Positions 57,357 through 64,000 of a DNA stretch of 64,000 nt are shown here, one piece after another. Within the stretch, counting starts at the first letter, position 1. Every line of letters starts with the position of its first letter. The notes under the pieces were generated by a model, which was not told where the DNA came from, did not search any database, and worked only from the letters and a program-made list of their open reading frames with translations. Source of the stretch: Limnanthes douglasii subsp. nivea (lineage: Eukaryota; Streptophyta; Magnoliopsida; Brassicales; Limnanthaceae); the NCBI GenBank assembly GCA_036936605.1, contig JAUPFV010000005.1, forward strand, positions 50,116,742-50,180,741, written 5' to 3'. A program made the position numbers and the translations under genes.

Positions 57357-59004
57357 GGCTAAAAAGCACTCGTGGTCCCCATGTTTACCACTTGTATCAA
57401 TTTGGTCCCCTTCTTTCAATCATGCATAGAACGCATCCTTATCCTTTTTTTAATTTGCATGTTTAGTCCCCCCGCACATGTGAAGCTTGTGAGCTTGACA
57501 TGTGACATCAGTTTTTGTTGCAAGAATGGTCCTCCAATTTTTCTTCCAAAATTGCCCCTTCTCGTTCCATCTCATCTGTCATGTCAGCTGCCCCCTCAGC
57601 TTTACCATTTACCTTAAGTTTTTACCGTTTAACTAAAAAACTTACCATTTACCCTAACTTAACCCGAACCCGAAACCGAATATAACCCAGCCCAGCCCGT
57701 AACAATATAACCCGACCCGTTTCCCTTTACCCAAATCAATCTGACCCGTCGTCTTTCTCCTTCTCTCTTCTCTCTCTTTTCTCTTCGCTATCGTCCCCGT
57801 CTTCGTTCTCGCACCGAAGAAACCACAACCGGAAACCACAACCGGAAGAGCCTATTCTTCTTCGCACTTTGATTCACCTGTACTTTTACAGTGAAGTGCA
57901 TACAATGAGAGAATTCTTCTCCTTTCACCAACCTCAGAGTCAATCCAGACTGCTCGGCCACCGATCTCAAAGCTGCTTTTCGTGCAAAAGTAAGAGATTA
58001 TCTAAACAATTCCTTTTCAAATCACTATAGATAATCAATTTTAAACTTTATTTTGTTTGTTCCATGTTTCTAGGCGCTTATTAGCATTATTTTTATTTTT
58101 ATTTTTTTTGGTTTTGTGTAAAGGTGAAGCAGTACCATCCGGATGTCAACAGAGAAGCAACAAATTCTAATACAATGATTTGCCTTGTAAATCAAGCATA
58201 CCATGTATGGATAAATAATATTTTCAAAAGTGAAAAATGGTGGGAGAATTCAGATACGATGACGTTGTTTGAGAGATGAGCATTCAAAATGAACTGGGGT
58301 TCGGGTCAATTTTTTTAATTTCTTTGAGGTATTGCAGTCGGGTTATTGAACGTCTCGGATGTGAGCTTGGGTTTTTAAAATCTAGACGGTGACGGGCCCG
58401 GTCTCTCCGAACCCGGCATATTTGTCATTTAACTATCTCTATTTATTTACAATATGTTTTAATGAGCTATAATACTCCTATCACTGTTATTTGCGAATGC
58501 TGACCAACTATAGCAGAGCAGAGAAAAGATGATAGAAACCAGTACAGAAGATGATAGAAACCATGGAGAGAGAAAAAAGAGGAAAGAGAGAGAAGAGAGA
58601 AGGAGAACGACGACGGGTCAGATTGATTTGGGTATAGGGAAACAGGTCAGGTTATATTGTTACGGGCTGGGCTGGGTTATATTGGGTTTCGGGTTTGGGT
58701 TAAGTTAGGGTAAATGGTAAGTTTTTTAGTTAAACGGTACAAACTTAAGGTAAATGGTAAAGCTGATGGGCAGCTGACATGGCAGATGAGATGGAACGAC
58801 AAGGGGCAATTTTGGAAGAAAAATTGGAGGACCATTCTTGCAACAAAAACTGATGCCACGTGTCAAGCTCACAAGCTTCACATGTGCGGAGGGACTAAAA
58901 ATGCAAATTAAAAAAAGGATGAGGATGCGTTCTATGCATGATTGAAGGAAGGGGACCAAGTTGATACAAGTGGAAAACAGGGGGACCACTTGTGCTTTTT
59001 AGTC
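57357..59004. mobile_element. Pack-MULE C with a captured J-domain gene fragment
   Basis: 1,648 bases with terminal inverted repeats of about 430 bases: GGCTAAAAAGCACTCGTGGT on the left against GACTAAAAAGCACAAGTGGT on the right strand. They are flanked by TACACCCGA (57,348-57,356) and TACACCACA (59,005-59,013), a 9-base duplication with two changes. The middle (about 57,790-58,560) holds part of a DnaJ-type gene with its intron. No transposase is present. It is inserted in the left Copia LTR. Confidence 0.85.
57920..58208 (+). pseudogene. Captured J-domain (DnaJ) gene fragment
   Basis: Exon 1 ends LRVNPDCSATDLKAAFRAK at 57,989; a GT...AG intron of 134 bases (57,990-58,123) follows; exon 2 begins VKQYHPDVNREATNSNTMI and LVNQAYHVW. 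HPD is the J-domain motif that stimulates Hsp70 ATPase. The wording is closest, from memory, to small chloroplast J proteins of the DJC76/DJC77 type. Only a fragment is present, and no start codon in this frame was found. The kept intron shows capture from DNA, not from mRNA. Confidence 0.8.
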
Positions 59005-59984
59005 TACACCACAATATATAGAGTGTGGTTAGGATTTACAACACAATAACTTATTTAGCCAATGGGTCAAATAGCTAACAGATTATAATGCTATCATCAT
59101 CCTTTAAACTCATAATGCAATAATAATAAATATTGAGCATTGTCACAAAAAAAAATTAAATGAGATATCGACTAAGCTTTAGTGAAAATATGAGCAACAT
59201 GTGGGTAAAAAGCATTGTTAGTCCCCCATGTTTACCACTTGTATCAACTTAGTCCCCTTCCTTCAACTCTGCATAAAACTCATCCCCTTCCTTTTTTTTA
59301 ATTTGCATATTTAGCCCTCCCACACATGTGAAGCCTGAAAGATTGACACGTGGCATCAAGTTTTGTTGCAAGATTGATCCTCCAATGTTTTTGCCAAAAA
59401 TGCCCCTATCCCCATGCCAACTCAGCTTCTTAGTCAGATTTACTTTTTACCTTAAAAAAATTACCATTTACCTTAAAAAGTTACCATTTGCCCACCAATT
59501 TTGTAAATGGACCGGATCAAACCCAAATTTAACCTACCCAACCCAAAACCCAATATAATCTAGCCCATACCCAAACACCCAAAACCCAATTAATCTAACC
59601 CACTTGCTTAATTAAATCAATTTGAAGCTAGAAAACCCTAATAACAGAAGAAGATATAGTATACGTATCAGTTCCTCTTCCTTTCTTCTTCCTTCTTTCC
59701 TTCCCCAAAAGCCAATTAAGTTTTTGCTTTTTGAGTTCATGTTTTGATACAACTTATTAATTTATTTATTTTCCTTTTTTTTCCATTTAGCTCGATCAGA
59801 AATAAGTAAAACGAAACTCAAAGGAATTGTTTGGGTAAGTTTATAGTTAAAATAGAGATTTGTTGTATTAAAATCTGTGTACTGAAAATTCGAACCCACT
59901 GATTCAGTAATTTAGTGATCAGCCAAAACTTGATACAATAGAAATGATATCAACACTAATGAAGTAATTTCGAGAAAAAGCAAA

Positions 59985-60191
59985 TTAGACCTTGTCTTTT
60001 TCAAAATCAACACCGGAATCACGGCGGTGGAGATACAACGACCGATCGGCACCACCGTCTCCGATTTTGTAGAATAGCAACCAGTACGCGACGATCACAA
60101 AGAGAGACACGGTTGCCACCACTTCGATCTCCCATAGCGAAGGAACCAAAAACTCTAGTGAGATTCCCGTCATGTTTACTTCGGTTTTCAT
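59985..60191 (-). CDS. Small predicted membrane protein inside Pack-MULE D
   Basis: 68 residues from MKTEVNMTGISLEFLVPSLW to VDFEKDKV-stop. A hydrophobic segment at about residues 23-43 (VVATVSLFVIVAYWLLFYKI) looks like one membrane span, with a charged Asp/Arg-rich C-terminal side. The frame is complete. About 240 bases upstream look like leader or promoter sequence. I do not recognise the family. It may be a captured whole small gene; expression is unknown. Confidence 0.5.
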   Translation of the reverse strand: MKTEVNMTGISLEFLVPSLWEIEVVATVSLFVIVAYWLLFYKIGDGGADRSLYLHRRDSGVDFEKDKV

Positions 60192-60541
60192 GATTTAAGG
60201 CATAATTGATATCTCTTGTTTTTTGTTTTCCTTATGAATCGCATAAGAAACACACATCGACTTTTGAAATTTCTTGGGGTCAAGATTTTTGCATAGAGAA
60301 TTATCAAAAGCAAACTGCCATTTTTGCTTTGAGAAAAGTTTATTTCGCTTTAACACGTAGAGAGAGAAAGAGAAGAGAAATATCATAAAACTGTTTTGAA
60401 CCATGGTATTTGGACTCAGATTAACTCAAGAAAACTGTTAGAACCCTTATATCGTTCTTGTAATCAATCCAATAATTGATTGATTTTCCACTTTTAAGAT
60501 CGATATCTATTGAAACGGGATCAACAGTCTTAATCGAATTC

Positions 60542-60699
60542 AAACTTTTCTGGTGAGACCTGCGACGCTGTCACAGAGGTGGGAGTCTCTGAGGATAGTG
60601 AGATTACGGATAGTGAAAGAGCGAAAGTTGAAGGCGACGTTGTCTCCGTTTAAGAAGGAAGTGAAAAGAGTAGCGACGACGAAGAAGATGAGTATAAGG
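60542..60699 (-). pseudogene. Captured L-type lectin receptor kinase fragment
   Basis: The minus strand reads LILIFFVVATLFTSFLNGDN, a signal-peptide-like start, then VAFNFRSFTIRNLTILRDSH and LCDSVAGLTRKV before a stop. The pattern 'F.F.SF..RNLT.LGDSHL..GV.GLTR' is the start of the legume-lectin domain in L-type lectin receptor kinases (closest, from memory, to the S.7 type). The only upstream ATG is followed by a stop two codons later, and the kinase and most of the lectin fold are absent. Confidence 0.65.
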
Positions 60700-61902
60700 T
60701 TGTTTGGTTATGACATTTTATCGAACAAAATGGACAAAGAGAGATGATAGTTAAATCGAGGAAGAAGATTCGACTGAAAATTGGGGTCTGATTTGATTAA
60801 ACGGGCCACCATGGTAAACAGGTCGGGTTGGGTTATATTGTAGTGGGTTGGGCTAGATTATATTGGGTTTCGGGTTGGGTTAGTTAAATTTGGGTTTGAC
60901 CCGGTCCGTTTGTAAAATTAGTGGGTAAATAGTAATTTTTGAGGTAAATTGTAACTTTTTAAGGTAAAAGGTAAATCTGACTAAGTATCTGAGTTGGCAT
61001 CCTACTTGGCATGGCAGGGGCATTTTTGGCAAAAAAATTGGGGGGACCAATCTTTCAACAAAACTTGATGTCACATGTCAATCTCTCAGGTTTCACATGT
61101 GTGGGAGGACTAAATATGCAAATTAAAAAAAGAGAAGGGGGTGAGTTTTATGCCGAGTTGAAGGAAAGGGACTAAGTTGATACAAGTGGTAAACATGGGG
61201 GACTAACAGTGATTTTTAGCCGCAACATGTAAAAGCTAATGGAACATACGAAAATAAAATGCTCTTGAGCTGAAGATGATGACGAGTAAAGTTACAGTTA
61301 ATTTCAATGTGTTTCATCCTCTCGTGAAAAACATAACTTTTGGAAATTGGAATGATATTTTGTTATCAAAATGTAACAAACTCTGATGAGTAATGTTAAC
61401 AATCATATATGCAAAAATTATTTTTTAAAAAAAATCACATATAACCAAGTTTACACAATACTCAACTTTGGTTGAGGATTAGAAACGACATCATGTGTTT
61501 CGCTTTTACATGAGATTAATAATTCTCAAAGAAAAATAGAAAATCAAAAGTGGGTATTTTTATCATAAGGATAATTATCTCAATCAGAATCATTATATGG
61601 ATGCAACTCGAATGAATATGTTGAATGAAACAAAAGGCTTTGGATATGAATGCAATACAGATATCTCTAGATATGAAGAATAACTTCCCATTTGACAAAA
61701 GTATGAGTAGTAACAAACTGACAAACCATATGAACAACATGAGTTATATTCAATCTATTTATTTTAAGATAAATCAAGCTCTTCGTAGTAGTGCGATACA
61801 AATTCGGGGCTAATATAAGAACACAATCAGTAGGAGAAAACCGAGGAATGGTTGTAAGAGGGGTGTTTGCCCTCCTGATAAACTCACGTCCATTCAAATA
61901 GA

Positions 61903-61904
<2 letters not shown>

Positions 61905-61940
<36 letters not shown>
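61905..61940. repeat. TA dinucleotide microsatellite
   Basis: About 18 uninterrupted TA units lie within the Copia remnant. Confidence 0.95.
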
Positions 61941-61943
<3 letters not shown>

Positions 61944-62195
61944 AAATAATATATTATTTCTAAGAGTGAGTCACCCCAATACCAAAAATCAACATAGCAA
62001 TTTCTAGTATTTCATTATAAACCACTATAATTTTCCTAGTTTATAACCACTACAATTATAGATGTTACAAGTTTGGATGTACGTGTTTTGTTCTTCGTCC
62101 TCGTGTCAAATGAAAAACGTTGTCTCATACAACAATTATATATGTTTTTATGTGTTATGGTATTAGACATATATGATATCGTTGCTTTTACCATA

Positions 62196-62390
62196 TGATA
62201 AACGGTAAGCATGTATAAAATAATCGAGAGAAATATAATCCGGATAGATTTATTGATTATAAAGTTATATCTTACAATAACAATATTAAAAATGTGGCTA
62301 GCGTTTCTAACATAATCTAATATGTTAATAGGTGAAATAACTAATAAACTATAATGTTAACGTGTAATTCATAAGATATATTGGCTCAAG
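62196..62390 (-). repeat. Second LTR of the decayed Copia element
   Basis: It starts TGATAAACGG and follows the same order of blocks as 57,257-57,356 plus 59,014-59,150: CATGTATAAA, GAGAGAAA, ATTTATTGATTATAAA, ATCTTACAA, TGTGGCTAG/TGTGGTTAG, ACTATAATG/ATTATAATG. Divergence is high. The outer end is not exact. Confidence 0.6.
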
Positions 62391-63120
62391 CATATTTAAA
62401 AACGTTAGTTCAATTTTGTTACAAAGATATGAAAAACGTCAGTTATAAAGGATAAAAGTACAAGTAATATTTCAAACTTCATTGACTTTGTTAAGCCCCA
62501 AAAAATACAGGTTTAACATAAATAATAATTACCATCTTGATTACCAATATGAACACGTCTTCATTTCTTAATTAAATGAATGTCTTTTATATTACACGGT
62601 TTATAATACTATTAAATATAAAACGTACAAATTTGTAGTTAACTTTTATATTTTTTATTCCTAAAATTCTAAAATATACATATAAATATCTATTTATTCA
62701 AATATAAATTGAAAACAAAAGTTTGTGATATTTTTAAAAAATGTAAAAAATAATAATAAATAATATATTTTTAACATCATGATATGAAATGATTAAACAT
62801 TTTAAAATAATATATATTATTTTGAGTTGAATAATAAAAGTAAAACAGATCAATTTTTTAACAAAAATAAAATTATAAAATTATATTCAATTTTTTATAA
62901 TGTGAATACAATATTTCAATTCGAGTAAGGAATATACAAACAAAACATAATGATAAATGATAAATATTTTGGACTATGATATCAATAAAAGTTAGTTAAT
63001 TATATGATAGTTCGGTAGAAGATTTTTTCAATATTGGACAAAGGTCCATGTAAAAATATTTATATGTAACTTGATTTTATTTAAGATTGAGACATACAAT
63101 TATCATTGTTAATAAAGAGT
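62391..63120. other. Very AT-rich spacer, no gene
   Basis: Dominated by A and T runs. No ORF, repeat boundary or RNA gene was recognised. Confidence 0.6.
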
Positions 63121-63135
63121 GTACTCGCATCTATG

Positions 63136-63430
63136 AATATTGCTCTCAAAGTCAAGGTGGTTGTTGACTCGTGGCTATGGCATAAAAGGCTTGGAAATTT
63201 GAATTTTCAAAGTCTTAAGAATTTTTATTAGAAGAACATGGTTTACAGACTTCCACAATTCAATAATTAAAATAACTATGTGAAGGATGTGCGCTTAGAA
63301 AGCATCATCGAATATTGCTCTCAAAGTCGAGGTGGTTGTTGACTCGTGGCTATGACATAAAAGGCTTAGACACTTGAATTATCAAAGTTTGAAGTATATT
63401 TATCAATAAAATATGGTCTACAAACTTCCA
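63136..63430 (+). pseudogene. Copia GAG-pre-integrase fragment, duplicated in tandem
   Basis: Two copies with a 175-base period start AATATTGCTCTCAAAGTC at 63,136 and 63,311. The first reads VDSWLWHKRLGNLNFQSLKN, then KNMVYRLPQF and VKDVRLESI; the second VDSWL, stop, HKRLRHLNYQSLKY and NMVYKLPP. 'WHKRLGH.N...L..L' is the GAG-pre-integrase motif before the Copia integrase zinc site. Stops interrupt both copies. Confidence 0.8.
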
Positions 63431-64000
63431 CCTAGTTTGGTGGATTTGGTTGCCAAAACCGACGCTCCCGACGCACATCTATTCCTCCCAAAGCGCAACA
63501 AGGCACCCAGCAAGCGCTCAAAATCTGATGAGGGTGTGGAGCAGGAAAATAAAGAGGAGGTTGAGGCTGATGTCGCTGGAAAAAAGCTAGTAGTTGCTGC
63601 CGAGGCTGAGAAGATCAGCTGCCCCGAGGAGGTGAAGAAGAAGCGAAAGAAATCTGCGGCCGATGGCAACAAGGCCAAAAGGTCAAAACTATTGAAGAAG
63701 AAAATAGAGGTTAAACCCGGGGTTGCTGACAATGTTCCGACGCTTGTAGAAAATGCGACTATTCCGGCACTTTTTTAGCAATATGATGAAGGAGCAAAGG
63801 GTGGAGATATTGTTGCTTCCGCGGCCGTATCAGCAGAGAATACAACAGTCGTGGTAATTCCCGATGAAGATGAGGTCGGGGAGCTCTCGCCAGCGAAGAA
63901 AAAGGTTGGCCATTATGAAGCAAAGAGAGCAGATAAAGCCTCGTCAAGCGGCACAAAATTGCATGTGCTGTCGATACCTGGGAGCCGCACACTTTTGCCT
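63413..64000 (+). pseudogene. Lys/Glu-rich ORF running off the window, one in-frame stop
   Basis: From the ATG at 63,413 the first eight residues (MVYKLPPS) still belong to the Copia remnant; then SLVDLVAKTDAPDAHLFLPK and a strongly charged KKKRKKSAADGNKAKRSKLL stretch follow. TAG at 63,776-63,778 interrupts, but the same frame continues QYDEGAKGGDIVASAAVSAE and VVVIPDEDEVGELSPAKKKV to the window edge. GC content is clearly higher than around it. It may be the charged part of a transposon protein such as the antisense ORFs above, but I do not recognise it with certainty. Confidence 0.5.

Larger units (their letters stand above)
59203..61221. mobile_element. Pack-MULE D with captured gene pieces
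   Basis: 2,019 bases with terminal inverted repeats of roughly 400 bases (GGGTAAAAAGCATTGTTAGT on the left, GGCTAAAAATCACTGTTAGT on the right strand), flanked by the perfect 9-base duplication GCAACATGT (59,194-59,202 and 61,222-61,230). The ends are clearly related to those of element C. The inside carries a lectin-receptor-kinase fragment and a small membrane-protein ORF, both on the minus strand. It interrupts the Copia pol end. Confidence 0.92.
59150..61900 (-). pseudogene. Copia RT end and RNase H remnant, split by Pack-MULE D
   Basis: From the right, minus strand: SLIYLKINRLNITHVVHMVC and FVKWEVILHI match the Copia RT end ('LIYLT.TRPDI..AV..VSQFM'). Then RYLYCIHIQS, FELHPYNDSD (the 'L.GY.DADW' area), CKSETHDVVS ('K.Q..VSRSS'), and near 61,330 DNK with VFHER-MKHIEINC-type wording in shifted frames. 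Pack-MULE D follows, and beyond it VAHIFTKA (59,202-59,175) completes the 'VADIFTKAL' motif. Many stops. Confidence 0.75.
57257..62390 (-). mobile_element. Decayed, internally deleted Copia element
   Basis: Two related LTR-like stretches both start TGATAAACG and share ATTTATTGATTATAAA and ATATCTTACAA: the left one is 57,257-57,356 plus 59,014 to about 59,150 (split by Pack-MULE C), and the right one about 62,196-62,390. Between them, minus strand, only the end of RT and RNase H remain (61,230-61,900, finished at 59,150-59,202 beyond Pack-MULE D). Gag, protease and integrase are missing here. A similar GAG-pre-integrase remnant on the plus strand at 63,136 may be unrelated. Confidence 0.65.

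Noticed and set aside
63418..63732. Minus-strand Ser/Phe-rich frame near the end
   Set aside because: It mirrors the Lys/Glu-rich plus-strand ORF, a usual effect of GAA/AAG-rich codons.

Overview
The window is nuclear DNA from a flowering plant, most likely a eudicot. It holds one well-preserved host gene and a large block of nested, decayed transposable elements. The gene is rich in introns, and its reconstructed protein matches a plant-specific endocytosis subunit. The transposons (Ty3 of the Tat lineage, Copia, MULE, Pack-MULE) are typical of plants. No rRNA, tRNA, CRISPR or bacterial-type operon was seen.

Region 1 (about 1-16,950, minus strand) is a complete gene for TASH3, the SH3-domain subunit of the TPLATE endocytic complex. 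I rebuilt 27 coding exons with consistent GT/AG boundaries and phases, giving 1,201 codons plus a stop. The introns hold a MITE-like insertion, local duplications and a duplicated piece of one exon.

Region 2 (about 17,246-53,394) is Mutator-like (MULE) sequence. At the left is a decayed forward copy of a DUF1985-Ulp1 (C48 SUMO-protease-like) gene. In the middle is a broken MURA transposase. A second, inverted DUF1985-Ulp1 copy runs from 53,036 back to 28,038. Related terminal sequences face each other at 17,246 and 53,394. Two families of short repeats fill the introns: one belongs to the left copy, the other is shared by the MURA gene and the right copy. This suggests two related elements joined together, with MURA belonging to the right one.

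Region 3 is two Ty3 elements of the Tat type, each with a second RNase H, nested in the right Ulp1 copy. The older one (30,026-40,699, minus, TSD ATATG) lies in an intron. The younger one (41,775-50,098, plus, TSD CCTAT) landed on a 3' splice site. Both carry an antisense coiled-coil ORF downstream of pol. Neither has an intact pol.

Region 4 (53,400-64,000) has a decayed minisatellite, then three gene-capturing Pack-MULEs carrying pieces of histone H2B, a chloroplast-type J-domain protein and an L-type lectin receptor kinase. The last two share TIRs and are inserted in a decayed Copia element. A CACTA-like miniature element, a duplicated Copia GAG-pre-integrase piece and a lysine/glutamate-rich ORF that runs off the end complete the window.

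All names rest on reading the sequence and recognising families from memory. No search was run, and exon borders outside TASH3 are approximate.
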